Positions 12,783 to 25,098 of a stretch of 64,000 bases of DNA are shown here, piece after piece; the stretch's first letter is position 1; every line of letters starts with the position of its first letter. The notes under the pieces are model-generated. The model was not told the DNA's origin. It worked only from the letters and a program-made list of their open reading frames with translations, and did no database searches. The stretch comes from Endothia cerciana (lineage: Eukaryota; Ascomycota; Sordariomycetes; Diaporthales; Cryphonectriaceae), in the NCBI GenBank assembly GCA_026119935.1, contig JALRMH010000002.1, forward strand, positions 992,001-1,056,000, given 5' to 3'. Made by a program: the position numbers and the translations under genes.

Positions 12783-14258
12783 GGGTTAACAAAGATGCAG
12801 CCTTCCGAGATTGTTGTGTTGGACAAAGATTAGGCATCACAGGATAAACGAGAGACTCGGCTGCAGGTTTGACAGGTTGGTTGTGTGACAGCATAGGATC
12901 TTTCGATACTGCTGAATATGAATACCAATGAGTGCTTTCCCAATTGAATATACGCCCCGAGCATATTCATGGATGATGACTCGAACAAGAGGTTGCTTGC
13001 GAATTTGAGACTGCTTCTCGATTACTGTGGCGAGGAGTGGCAAGACTGACTACCAAGGAACAGTGGGTTGAGAACACACAGTAGCGGTACAGATGTCCTC
13101 CCATCTCCTAGCCCAGTCTCTATCTGTCCATGCTAACGGAATGCAGGATCGACAGGCAATTCTCGGGGCCAAAATCAGATAATTTGATGCAACAAGCCTT
13201 GGCGGGCAGTGATTGTGTGTTGCGATCTACCATCCAGTGCAACTGCAATCTTCATCTGGAGTACAATGCGCCACTCGTGTCTCCTGTTGCATGTACCCGG
13301 ATGGTTGGAGGTGGGCTCCGACTCGAGCGTCCGCGGGAGCTGCGGTTTGTCTTACCAGGCCTCGCACAATCTTCCGACCTCGACGAGGCCGTCTGCCTCG
13401 GTGGGTCATTTCTAGCCGTGACCTTTACCCTTTAGTGCCAAATTTTCTTTTCAAAATCGCTTCTCACGGGCAGGCATATGTCCCCACGCTGCTTGCTAAC
13501 AGGAGTTTCCGCGTCAGACGGCCGACCACAGACTCTCGTGCTACACACCAAAGAGATCCTTCTTGAATGTTGCACTGGACCAATTTGGTGGCAAATGGCC
13601 AAGACGATATTCCTCCTTGGAACCTGGTTCACGACCTCCTCCCGGCATATCGCGGATGGGATTCTACAAGGGGCAGAGCTTGCACGAAAGGCAATAGCTT
13701 GACGGAAAACACCGACGGCCCTTGCACATCGTATGGAAACTTAATGGGTATTTAGAATGCATACGGCAGAGGCCATAGCGATATCTGAGAGGCAGTTGTG
13801 GAAACACGGCTGCTTCCCGGCCTTCTCATATCGTTCGGCTCACACGTTCTGGAAACCAAAGCTGATTTGTTTGGGACGCACCACCATACACGGTGGAACA
13901 TGTGTTCCGTCATCAGGCGAGTGTGAAAGCCAGCAAGGCAAGCGAAGACTTGATGACCATGCCCTTCACAAGTCTCCTCTTTATTCTGTCTCAAGTCTAA
14001 TTACAATGGCTGCAAGAATTGGTTGACTACCACCCTCTCTCCTATCCACGCAGATGCCTGAACTGGTAGCCCACCCCCTCCTTTCGAACTCATCACCTTC
14101 GCTACTTTGCATTTTCTACTCGTCAATTTCTTGGAAACTATCACGGCACACGTTTCTCTTCTTCCGCTTGCCCCTTCTTGCTCTCTCTCATCTTCACCAC
14201 AAAATATTTGCTGTCTGAGGCTTATCTTCTTGCCGAGGTTTTGAGAGTCCGGCCCACC
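12783..14258. other. Intergenic, no gene seen
   Basis: This 1.5 kb sits between the EI24-like gene and the large mucin. Frames around 13130-13700 are open for up to about 115 codons in several phases, but they show no domain, no signal peptide and no consistent splice pairing. The last 200 bases before 14259 are C/T-rich and probably form the mucin gene promoter and leader. Confidence 0.4.
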
Positions 14259-17052
14259 ATGACGGTAGCCGCACTCAAGGTCCAGATCGCGTCTGCTTTC
14301 ATCCTTTTCAGCCTGTCCGCCGGAACATGTGCGCAGCAAGATAGCACCCCAGACAGATCACTACATCTCGGGCCTTCCTTTGGGCAAGATATCACAGAAC
14401 ACCATGAGGCACGCAGTTTTGTGTCAATAGAACCTGTTGTCAACACATTGCTGTTGGATAACGAGGACACTCGTCGCTCACGGCCACATTCGCACTCGAC
14501 GACGAGGTTCACTCATGTGACGACCACCCGTAAGCCGCATAGCCTAGTCAGAACCTCTTCTAATATGCTAAGGATCAGGACTAATGCCTATCTCAATAGT
14601 ACACTTCTCATTTACGACTACGCTGTCGACAGACTCGACTGCCACGGTATTGAGTTCTTTGCCACTAACGCCCTCGTCTAGCGGGAGAAGCAGGAGTGTC
14701 AGCAATTCGCCCACAGGCTCATCCTCAAGCTCCGGGTACCGCAGCACGACAAGTACGTTGTCTGGTAGCTACGCCACCTCCTCGTCAAGTAGCTATGGAC
14801 AGACTACCTCATCATCGGGAGAATCCACGAGTACCAGAAGTCTTGAGCTGACCACCGCGCCTGGATCACCACCAACTCTTAGCATAACAGGGCCAGGACA
14901 TAATACGACGAGCGGCCTCGCGTCAACTCACGAGACCACGACCGGTGCCGGGACCAGGAATATCACCACGGCTCATCATAGCACAACATCGGAGCACTCC
15001 ACGGTGTCAAGCAACTCGAGCCATCCAGATGCGACATTTTCCTCAAGTGGAATTCCAGTAAACACGTCAGTATCTACCAGCACGACAACAAGTGTGAGCG
15101 TGACGACATCATTCAACACTACAACGTCGACCTTGACCAGTCTCATCTTCACAAACTCTTCATCACACTCCAGTATCGGCAGCACTGGCACTCTCAGTAG
15201 CGTCAGCCTGCACAGCTCCTTTTCGAGCCACTCTCTTTCCACTCTGACACCGAGTGAGACCTCTCCGTACGGACCAAGCACGAGTAATTCGACCGAGACA
15301 ACCCTGCACCCATCCTCGACTACGGTCGCTATTTCAAGCCCTCACCCAAATACGGCCAACGTCACCTCACATCACCATTCCTCAGCCCACTCCACTACGA
15401 GAAATATTTCCCTGTCGACACATTCTCCAACACACACTGGTTCTATCTCATTGTCGTTCAGCACCGTCTCTGGTAATTCCTCGTCCAGCAGCGCGCATGG
15501 CGGCTCTTCCTCACCTTCTTATCCGTTGCCCAACTCCACTACGCTGGCTCCAGCTACTGGTGGAAGTACAATCATATCCGATGTCACCGCAAGTCTCACT
15601 TCTTTCCCAATGTCTCCGATTGTCCCATCCCCATTTCCCAACGTGACATCCTCCCTTAGAACCTCAGGAACTGTCACGGGCACTGGAGCCTTCAATACCT
15701 CTTCAGTCCTCTCACCTATACCATTCCCAATTACAAGGTCAAGCTTTTTATCTGCGCTCACCGGGAGCGCGGCCAATCCGCCAAAGACGCTCTCGCCGGG
15801 GCCTCCGCCGCCATTTCCTCTTCCCAACACGACGTATCTCCCTTTTGAATCCGGAACAGTAGGGACAGTGAGCAGCGAGTCGTCGGTGACAATCACAATT
15901 TCGGCCAGTGGCAATATCTCGGCATCAGCGTTGCCGGCACCTTTTCCCCTTGCCAACTCTACAGCTGTAATTGAGCCCAGTGCGGGCACATCAGGGACCG
16001 GCAGCGCCACGATCGCGATCACAATAACCTCAATTAGCACCAATGTCTCAACTTCAACGTCGTCGGCCTACTACCCTCTCGCCAACTCCACACTTACAGT
16101 GATCTCGAGTACAGGCACAGCAGGAACCAGCAGCTCCCTACCTGGAATTACAATAACCTTGATCAGTAGCAAAGTTTCGACACCTTCGTCGTCGGCGTAT
16201 TATCCACTGACCAACTCCACAAACTCGCTGGGACCAGGCACTGGTACAGATACCCTGCGGTTCCCACCAACAGGCCCCTTCGGAGTCACCGCCACCAGAC
16301 GGACCTCGTCAGCCGATAATACTTCCACGCCCTATCCGCTCGCCAGCTCCATATCAGCTAGACCAACTGTCTTCAGTACCACCATCGAGTCGGCTGGCGT
16401 GATCAGCGAGTCGGCCGCATCGTCCATTCCAAGCGGCATGACCGCCACAAGCGGAATCTCAACAACTAGTAGCTCGGTGCCGTATCCGACTGCGGAGTCT
16501 ACGTCGACTGCCTGGAATTTCAGCTCCATGGCCTCTACTGCTCCTGTAACCTCACCGACAACAGTATCGCTGCCGAGCGTCCCGCCGTGGCCCTGGTCCA
16601 ACACAAATTTTCCCTCCGTCACAACAGTTGTGGAGTCCTTCACGGCGAATACCAGTCGTGTCGAGACGGAGACTACCACAGCGACGTCTCGCACCACGGA
16701 GACATGGTCGCTCGTGGAGCTATCCCGCACTACCGAGACCTGCGATGAAACAACGCTGGTGACGTCCACGACGGTAAGGACGAAGACGAGGCATGAGAAG
16801 GAAACGAGTAGTAGCAGGGAGAGGACGAGCCTGGAGGAGCCCGTGACGACTTACCTCTGGACGTCGAGATCGCACTTACATTCGACGTCGCTGGGTGAGT
16901 CGGCCTCGTTTTGTTGTGAGCCTGAGCCGATCTCGACGGTCCAGGTAAGCACCGTGGCGGCGGGTCATAGTCACTTGTTTTCGTCGCCTAGCTGGCTCAT
17001 CGTGAGCCCTCACAGTGAGCCCACCTGCCCCATAGCATCTGGTGATTGTTGA
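14259..17052 (+). CDS. Large Ser/Thr-rich mucin-like secreted protein
   Basis: Two exons, join(14259..14529,14600..17052), give 907 residues. The N terminus is a signal peptide ending near ALA-type residues (IASAFILFSLSAGTCA). After about 65 mixed residues the rest is overwhelmingly Ser and Thr with many N-S-T sequons, so dense O- and N-glycosylation is expected. From about residue 400 a decaying repeat appears, with cores such as PFPLPNTT, PFPLANST, YYPLANST and YYPLTNST at spacings of about 45-60 residues. No catalytic domain is present, so a wall, adhesin or matrix role is the likely one. The 3' end is uncertain. A strong GTGAGT donor at 16895 and an AG at 17052-17053 would remove the last 52 codons and add a tail with one Cys ending at a TGA at 17161-17163. 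Neither version shows a clear GPI signal. Confidence 0.75.
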
Positions 17053-18116
17053 GATGTACTGACGCACGGTGGAGGAACGCCCACCACCTTAGTAACGGAG
17101 ACGGGCTGCGGTTCTGAAGCTGGCCCAACTGCCGATATTACGAGGACATCCGGGTCATCATGAGGAGTAGGAGGCGAGCCTGAGCCACCGAGCGAGACCG
17201 CATCGGCGGCCTGCACAAGATGTGATGATGCGGCGGGAAGAACTCGGGGCAAGGTAGAGGCCAAAGTGCAGGACATTCCGGTCGAAAGATGGCTCTCTGT
17301 GACCTGCGGGTCAACAACTTACGTTGGACCTGGATGTGTTTCCATATCTCGCGACTTTGGTGCTTGGGAAGGTGGGAGTTCCTCAGCATGTCGAGGGACC
17401 TGGAGATCTCTAGGGAGCATCGTTGGCTTTAATGGAATTGCTGCGTGCTTTGCCGTAAACTGCGATTCTGGCCTCGGGATGATTTCTTCTTTTCGGGTTA
17501 GCTAGGCCTCAAACGTCCTTGGCGGTCAGTTTATGATTCATGAAAACCATCCATATCGTTCTCCTTGTGCTGTGCCTCTATGGACTGTGAAGTCCCTCTA
17601 TAGAGGTCAAGTCAGCAAGCCGTGGGTCGAAAGCACATTTGACAGGCCAGCGAAGTGGACAGATGTATTGATACCATAACCATGTATTCCCTATGTGACA
17701 GCCAACAGGCAAGATGCTAGCTACAAGCCACCTCGATCCGTACTAGAACATGGAACCCAGTGCTATGGACATTAATGGTGTGTGCATGTTGTGGGGGGAG
17801 GGGGGGGGGGGAAGGATATGGAAAGTGGAGAAAAATCGAAACGTCGAGTGTCATCAAGTGTAGATGGTCATCATATGTCGACAAGCCTTTGGCCAAAGGC
17901 AGTGACAACGAGTTCCAACCAACTGATCGCCAAATGTCCAACTTTCGAAAGTCGGAAACAAGAGGGCGGACATGAACATCCGACATTTCCCCATGGGTAG
18001 AATACAAATCATAAGAGCCACCTTGTCTTCTGTTGTTGAGACCAAAGGCCAGCAAACCGCCGTGCAAAAGTCGCAGATGTTGCGAAGTCCCGCGGAGGGG
18101 GGGGACTCAGGAAGGC
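17053..18116. other. Intergenic between convergent genes
   Basis: This 1.06 kb lies between the mucin and the minus-strand RRM gene. A frame at 17266-17505 continues in coding style (several Cys, Gly and Ser) and might be a further 3' exon of the mucin, but no convincing splice chain joins it. A G-rich run occurs at 17793-17811. Confidence 0.35.
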
Positions 18117-20502
18117 CTAAGCCTCTGTGCCCTCCTCGTCCTTGACCCAGACACCGCCGCCACGAGTAGGGGTCGAGTGGCCCTCACCCTGCTCACCAGC
18201 ACCGGCACGACCACCACCCATACCACTGGCAGCGGAGCCGCTGACCATGGGGGTAGGCGACTGGAAGGCATAGGGGGTCATGTAGAACGCGGGATCGTAA
18301 GCCGCCATCATGTTGGGCCAGTACGAGTTGTAGTAGGACCAAGGGCTGGACATCTGGGGCGTCGACTGAGGAGTCATCGGCATGGCGCTAGGGCCGCCGC
18401 CAGCGCCTGCACCGCCACCGTAGGTGTAATTACCAGGGTTGTTGTAGGGAGAGTTCGCGCCATAGCCCCAGGTGTACATGGGAGGAGGCATGGGGGCGGG
18501 CGACACGTCGATGGGTGCGTGGGCGGCGGGGTCGGGGTGCCGGGGTGTAGACAAGATAGTGGGAGACGAGGGCTGGGCACCACCACGAGGAGTGGATTGA
18601 GCAATGCTGTGGCCGGCGCCACCGCGAGGAGTGGACTGAGCAATGCTGTGGCCGACATTCTCCTCCGAGGGCTTGTGCAGAAGCTGCGAGCGGCTGTTGC
18701 GGGGAGTTGGGCCGCGGCTCTTGACGCTCTTCCGCTCGACTCGCAGGGTCGCGCCGTTGTAGGGCTTGCCGTGGAACTTGGCAATGGCAACCTCGGGCAT
18801 GTCGGACTGAGCGTACTCGATGAAGGCCATGGTGCGGACAGCGCCCGCGGCGCCGTGGGAGCTGTGCGAGTAGCTCGAGTTGTTGACGTTGAAGGCTCGC
18901 TGGACCACGTTGATCTTCAGGATCTCGCCGGCCTCAGAGAAGAGGTTCTCCAGGGCATCCTGGCTGGTGGTGGCAGGCAGGCCGCCGACATAGATGGAGC
19001 GGCGGTCGCGCTCACAGGCGGCGAGGAAGGCCTCATCGCTGCTGTTGCGTGTGGCGGCGCAGTTCTTCTTGAGATCGAAGGCGGAGACATTGTAGGCGGG
19101 GTCCTGACGGAAGGCCTACAGCCAAGGATTAGTGCAAAATCCAGGAATGAATCAGGGAAAGGGAGAGGAGGCTTTGGGGCATATCGGGACGGTAGCAAGA
19201 TGCAGAGTGCGCAAGGATCAAAAGGAAGAGAGGAACACAGGCGTGTGGAGGCGGACAGGAGACAGGAGACAGGAAGACTAACCGTGTGAAGGTCACGAGT
19301 CGCGTCAAACATCGAGAACTCGACCAGAACGGTAGGCGGGAAGCCTAGGGGCTCGCGCAGCTGAGGGTGGAGGACCTCGCACTTGTTCATCGAACCGAAG
19401 GGCAGCAGAGCCTTCTCGGCCTCCTCAATCGTGATCGGACCGCAGTTATTCTTCTGGATGATGAAGGTACGGTTGGCCTTGACCATCTCGGTGCGGCAGG
19501 GACGGCCGTGGATCATGGCGCCCTTGGCCTTCTCAAGAGCCTCCTGGGCCTCCACATCAGAAGTGAACTGGACGAAGGCGAAGGGCATGTGGTGCGAGTC
19601 GCGACGAATCTTGACCCAGCACTTGCCATACTTCATGAACTCGCGGTAGATGGCCGCCTCGAGAGCGACATCGTCCTTGGGCTCGGGGAGGCTAGCCGGC
19701 GTTAGTGAGACTGCAAGACGACGACGACGACGACGAAGAAGAAGAAGAAGAAGTAGAATTGACGAGGCTATGTGCACCAATTGTTTCAAGGCAGACGGAG
19801 GGGGGTTCAAGAGGAGGGAGGGGGGAAGGAAGGACAGGTAATAGACACCTACTTGGCGACAAAGACACAGGCGGTGGGAGGGTACAGGTTTTGGGCATCG
19901 ACACCGTTGATCTGGTGACGACCGCTCAGGTTGGAACGCTGCTGGCGTAGAGGGTGCTCGTCGTTGGCCAGATCAACATCGAGACGCTGCATCTTGGCAA
20001 GCGCCATGGAGCGCTCAGAGCGGCGCTCCTTGAGGGTCTTGGTGGGCGAAGTGAAAACATCGTCACCATCGTTGGCTGCAACCAGGTAGGTGGGCGACTC
20101 GGTCGCGTTGCGGCGGGCAGACTGGGCGAGACGGGCGCCAAAGCCCTGACGGGCGTGGGGAGGGGTGTACTTCGCCTCAGGAGAGCTTGAGATTGACAGG
20201 CGGTCGAGACGAACACCTGTGGACCGTTGGTCAGAACGAGGTCATCAAAAGGCAGAGAGAGGTGCGCAATTAAGAGGCTCGAGTATCGCGACCCGCCATA
20301 CGGGAATCGCACGAGCGAGAAAACGGACGCGGCAGCTGTGACAGTGAATTGAGGAAAAGTACTGACCACCTGGCTCATCGCCAACAGAAGAAGCCTCGCT
20401 TGGAGAGACTGCGCGCTCAGAGCTAGTATGCGCAGCGCGCTTCAGACGCTGGAACCGCTCTCGCTCAGGAGAGGCATCGTAGGACTTGCTGGATGGTGCC
20501 AT
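18117..20502 (-). CDS. Three-RRM RNA-binding protein
   Basis: Four exons, complement(join(18117..19115,19283..19691,19853..20216,20367..20502)), give 635 residues. The intron joins are phase-consistent, and one rebuilds the RNP2-like core CVFVANLP. RRM1 spans about residues 160-240 with an RNP1-like FAFVQF. RRM2 spans about 245-315 (TFIIQKN, then TVLVEF). RRM3 begins at about 342 with SIYVGGLP and includes TMAFIEY. The N-terminal 150 residues and the long C-terminal tail (Pro, Gly, Tyr, Ser-rich, with many Met and Tyr) look disordered. Order and style resemble the Rim4/Msa1-type RNA-binding regulators of sexual differentiation in yeasts, which is a suggestion from architecture rather than proven orthology. 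A 13-residue tandem duplication sits at the start of the tail. Post-transcriptional regulation in cytoplasm or nucleus is the likely job. Confidence 0.85.
18576..18653 (-). repeat. In-frame tandem duplication, 2 x 39 bp
   Basis: Two adjacent 39-bp units in the last exon of the RRM gene each encode GHSIAQSTPRGGA. They differ at a few third positions, so the duplication is not brand-new and has kept its protein sequence. Confidence 0.9.
19717..19754. repeat. Intronic (GAC)n(GAA)n repeat
   Basis: Adjacent GAC and GAA trinucleotide runs lie inside the second intron of the RRM gene (19692-19852), close to the 3' splice site on the minus strand, where they read as a pyrimidine-rich stretch. Confidence 0.85.
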
Positions 20503-22457
20503 CTTGGGAGGAGGTGGTGGTGATGGTTGAAGTAAGGTGTTGTGGTGGTTTGTGAGGGAGGCAACTGTGAAGACGAAGTTGAGGATCCGAGGGTGGTTTG
20601 GATCGTGCGATAACAAAACGTTAGACGCGATGATAATACGGAGACCGCAGTAACAAAAGTTGCGTGAATACAAGTGGATAAGAATGGGTGAAATAAAAGA
20701 TGCTGTCTACAGTAAGGTTGTTGGGAAGTTGGTGATGGCTGTGGGCGGTTCGAAGGAGGTGGGATGTGAAGGAAGAGAAGGTGGGATGCGGCTGACACAA
20801 AAGTTGGGCAATTGAACAGACGGGAGAGAAATTTGATTGAGGTGGGGATTCTCGTTGATCGACGACCCTTTTTTTCTTCCTTCTTCTCCCCCTCTGGCCG
20901 ATGAGAAATTGAGATGATGGCTTGGGTGTGCAACGTTGGTACTTTGGGATTCTGGTTTTGCAACGAGGGAGGCTGGAGTGCGTGCTGCAGAGATCGCCAC
21001 CAACAAGAAGGTCTTTGGGTCAAAACCACTTTGCCAGGCAGGACAGGCACCAACATCCAATCAGCTAGATTACTCCAGTAGACAACCCTTTGAAGCCTCA
21101 ATGGCGGACTAGGCTTCTTGCATCAAACCGCAAAACACGAGCTCAATGTGTGTCAGCCCATTTAGCACGCAGACATGTAACCAGTTGTGCCGGGCTAGCA
21201 CATTGTCTATGCAACAACTCGTCCTGGGTCCAATACAGACCTCTCATTTGTGAAAATTTCCGCCAGTGAACCACAGTCGAGAGATAGAGCCAGATTGGTC
21301 GCCATATTCAGAGATCACTGACGGGAAAGCAGTGCTCCTTCAGCAACCAGGGTCGTCTCCAGGGTCGTCTTCCCACAGCCTCACGCCCTCACACGCCACA
21401 GGCACACGATCCACGGCAGACGCAAGATCTTGGGGCTCCCTGACACATTGGCAGACCCTTGACCCTACACACTTATGTAGCCCTGCCACACCCATTGGGC
21501 CATTACTCCTTGTTCAAGCTAGAGACATGCTACAGTTCTCATTGTGCCTCTTCTGCCTGCCATACAGCCACTCCTAGTATCCGAGCTGGTCTAGCACGAG
21601 CAGTAGGATAGAAGTCTGAGGTTGCCGGTGTGCCGTTTCTCTTCTCAGGGAGTCTAACGACTTGACAAGGACCTCAACGCCTTTAAAGTCTTACATGCTT
21701 CACAGGCACTTGCCCAACCTTGGGATTGGTACTTAATGGCCATATAATTACCCAATACCAATCGCTCTCTACCACATGACCCCTGCCCAGAGAATGCTGC
21801 TGGCCATGTCCCTGTGGTTATGCCAGGCCTTGATACTAGGTTTCACCCTTGAGCTCTCACTTGAGAAGCAGAGGACCCGTCCTGGTCCTGGTCCTGGTCC
21901 TGGTCCTGGTCCTGGTCATGGAGCAGCAAGTCACCGTGCCTCGCCGGATCTTGCAAGGCCTGCTCCCAGAAAGGACCCCTTGTGTATTTCTGTTGTCGTA
22001 TGTCTTGGAAATTTCCTTGCTCGGGTTCTGTGCCAGATGGGAGTTGAGAGCATAAGCCAGTTGACCAACGGAGGTCTGTACGAGACGTAGTATAATAGCC
22101 AAGGGAGGTTCGAGATGGAAGTATCTAAAAGGGCTTATTTGGATGTCGTCGGAAGAGGCTCTGTGCACGGACCCTCCAGGGCCTGCAGCTTCCAGACCCC
22201 TGCAACAGCTCCCGGAATACTGTATGGACAGCTCGACCGACCCTCAGCGTTGTTGCATGACGTCTTGCGTGGTCGCTGACCCAAATTTCCTCGAGCCAGA
22301 GCAACGAAGCGATTCCAGAGGCGACCAGCTCCTCCTACCCCTTTGCGAGCCCACGGTAACGGTGTGACGGCTCTTGTGGTTGACAGCGACATAGCCCGAC
22401 CTTGGATCAATTGACTCCGTACCTGTCGTACGCTACCTCTAGCCTGGGCCACCAAAG
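20503..22457. other. Shared upstream region of divergent genes
   Basis: Nearly 2 kb separates the start of the minus-strand RRM gene from the start of the plus-strand CIA30 gene, so both promoters lie here. The 600 bases nearest the RRM gene are rich in CAC and TTC words on the minus strand and probably form a long leader. A frame at 21776-22090 starts with a hydrophobic segment, but its middle is only the hexamer repeat described separately, so I do not call a gene. Confidence 0.4.
21881..21918. repeat. (CCTGGT)n hexamer repeat
   Basis: About six tandem CCTGGT units. In one frame they would encode alternating Gly and Pro, but no supported gene contains them. Confidence 0.9.
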
Positions 22458-23321
22458 ATGAGGGTCACGTCTTGCCTGGCCAAGGGCTTCTGGTCCCGGA
22501 GCATGGACGAGTTCAAGAGGCTTTCGCATATAGGTTGGTGACCAGATGTCAAGACCACTGGTCGAAGCTGCTGACCGGCCCTCCCTCCAGCCTTGAACCT
22601 CGAGGGCGTAAAAGGTCCCTCCGGCCCTCGCGAACTATACTCCTTCCACAACAGCGAGTCCATGGAAGGTTGCAGAGTCTTCTCTGACGCAGACATGGGC
22701 GGCTACTCAAAAGCCCAACTCGACTGGATACCACCTAAACCACCGTCAGAGAAGTCAACCTTCCTGAACCCCTCACACAACCCAAACGGCCACGCCCGGT
22801 TCTACGGCTCGATATCTACGCAACTACCAAAAAACAGGCCAGATGTGGAGAGGTCGGGCTACGCGGCGTGGAAGACACTGGACAGGCCGCCGACGATCTT
22901 CGGCAAGAGTATATGGGACATCGACCCGTACGTCTTCCTCGCGCTCAGAATTAAGTCTGACGGGAGGAGTTACCTCGTCAACATCCAGACAGAGTCTCTC
23001 GTGCCGACAGATCTACATCAGCACCGGCTGTTCAGTAAGCGACCTGGGGAATGGGAGACGGTGATAATCAGATTCAACGACTTTGTGCGGACGAATCACG
23101 GCTTTGTCGTGGAGCCGCAGACGGAGATGTTGCGCCAGAAGGTGCGGACGGTCGGCATCGGGCTGACGGATCGCATAGCGGGGCCGTTCGATCTGTCCAT
23201 TGAGAGAATATGGGCTACGAACAATGCGAGGGAGGCCGACCATGTCGAGGCGGAGGCCGAGGTCGCGAAGGAGGGCCAGTTGAAGAGCAAGGACGGGAAG
23301 AGCATCAACTGGGCTGATTGA
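22458..23321 (+). CDS. Complex I assembly factor CIA30 (NDUFAF1 family)
   Basis: Two exons, join(22458..22533,22591..23321), give 268 residues. The protein is a mitochondrial chaperone that binds an assembly intermediate of NADH:ubiquinone oxidoreductase in the matrix. The CIA30 domain covers about residues 30-235, with LYSFHNSESMEGCRVFSDADMGGYS, the GHARFYGSIS strand, and the GEWETVIIRFNDF and VGIGLTDRIAGPFDLSIERI blocks near the end, as in the jelly-roll family fold. The short Arg/Lys-bearing N terminus (MRVTSCLAKGFWSRS) fits a mitochondrial targeting region. It also matches the start seen in relatives, which fixes the ATG and the 57-nt intron. The last 35 residues are charged and variable. 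Length is normal for the family. No sign of damage is visible. Confidence 0.9.
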
Positions 23322-25098
23322 TCTCGGTCGCGCAGAACCCCGTTATGGACCGGTGCTCTCGCGGTATTATCATCCACAGTGCTGCGCTACGAGATGCAAA
23401 CCGCGGCGGATGAGGAGCTATCCCGCTGCTGAACGGCGTGGCAACAGTCGGCCGTGTGGACGAGGACGAAACGCTTGGTCTGTTTTCCACAAGATGGCCT
23501 GAATACTTTCCACGAAGCCGTGAGCCTCTATGGGCCCCTGCGACTGGAGCGTGCCCTCACCCGGGCTACCAGAATGGCAGACCAAGGAGGCAGATGTGCC
23601 TCACGCCGCCAACAGCGCGAACAGAACTATGTAGGCAGGCTCCGGCAGGCTCCGGCAGGCGAATGTACAAAACACTCTTCCGCAGAGACGGGATATGCTA
23701 TGAACACCCCATCTTGGTCTAGATACTTTGATATCTTCGGAGGCATGCAAGCCGGGTCCCGGTCTCATCTGCACAGGCAACATTGCTCAACGATTTTGCA
23801 ACATGCATACGCTCGCGGAACCAGATGCCATACTGCACGCCCAACAAAAAATTACCGACGAAGACCTAGCGCATCCGGAAAAGCCTCTTCACTAATTCGC
23901 GTAATGTCACTAAGATGGTGTCCCTGCATGACCAATCAAAATTTGCGGCGCTGCTGTGGACCCCCCCCCCCCGGCCCACGCCGATGGTTCTCCGACGGAT
24001 GAATCAGTCTGTCCTACCACGCCATCAAGAGGGCAAGGTTTTTCATGTAATGAGGGTGCTCCACGCAGTTTTGATTTCCATATAAGCACAGATGACCGCC
24101 ATTTGTCTACTTGACCTGGCGTGCCTAACTCTCTACTAAAGAACTGCATACTTCCGCGATTGTACCGGAACGCTGAAGCCGTCCGTCGTAAAATGGGTCA
24201 ACCTTCCTTTCAGGCGTCCAACGCCATAGTCTACGTGACATACGGCGCTTTCTTGTATGTGACCTCGATAAGACGAATCGACAGCATAATCGAAGGGAAG
24301 GCATCAGAGGCTGATGGGAGTTTGTGGACAGGATCTTGGGCACAGCACTGGCATGGAAATACCGCAAGGATTCTCAGGGGGAATTCCTCTCTGGGAACAG
24401 GACTCGGACTGGTTAGGACAATACTCCCGGGGAGATGACACGCTGAAGGCCAAACATCTATCTGATGAGGAGCCAGCCCCTTCAGCACTGAACTCTTCTT
24501 GTCCTCTGTCTCCTCATGTGCGCCTTTGCTAACTTGTAGCCAGCGCTGCCACTCGCCCTGAATTTCATCGCCTCTGGTGAGTGAGACACGCGGAGATGCG
24601 CTCACGCCCACAAGGTCCAGAGCGGTAGCAGAAAAAGCATAACGTGAAACCGACGCGAGAGGCCGACATACTCTGCCCGTGAGAAGATTTCACTACTAGG
24701 TGATGGCACGGCTGGGCCGTATCGAGTTGCGCAACTGAGCAATAGGTTCGTATCCATATCTACAGTTGTCCCTGTCCTCCTGGGTCCGGATCAGCTCCTA
24801 TTGTCTCAATGGCCACATGGTCCTGAGGTATGAGGCCTGGACGGTCCGGGAGGATAGAGACTGCGGCTCACTACGGGCGCTGATTTGAAGCAATTGTTCT
24901 CTGGGGTCCGACCTTACGCTTGACTCGAACATCGAGACTAGCGAGGGGAGATCGCGTGGGCTCTTGTGGAAATGAAGCTGAGATTGTACCGTGATTACTC
25001 GATCAAGATAATGCTTGCGTGGGAAACGTGCTGCCGCTCCGATCAACCCCCTCACCTTCCCCCGGTTACCCCCTTCTCAGTCATACTGACCCATCTAG
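23322..25098. other. Intergenic; symporter 5' end not found
   Basis: This 1.8 kb should contain the first exon or exons of the downstream symporter, but I find no hydrophobic start with a fitting donor. Also present are a small tandem CAGGCTCCGG duplication near 23636-23661 and a C-run at 23960-23972. The last 30 bases, with TACTGAC followed by CATCTAG, look like a normal intron end. Confidence 0.4.

Noticed and set aside
18033..19289. A 418-codon plus-strand open frame
   Set aside because: Antisense of the last exon and intron of the three-RRM gene.
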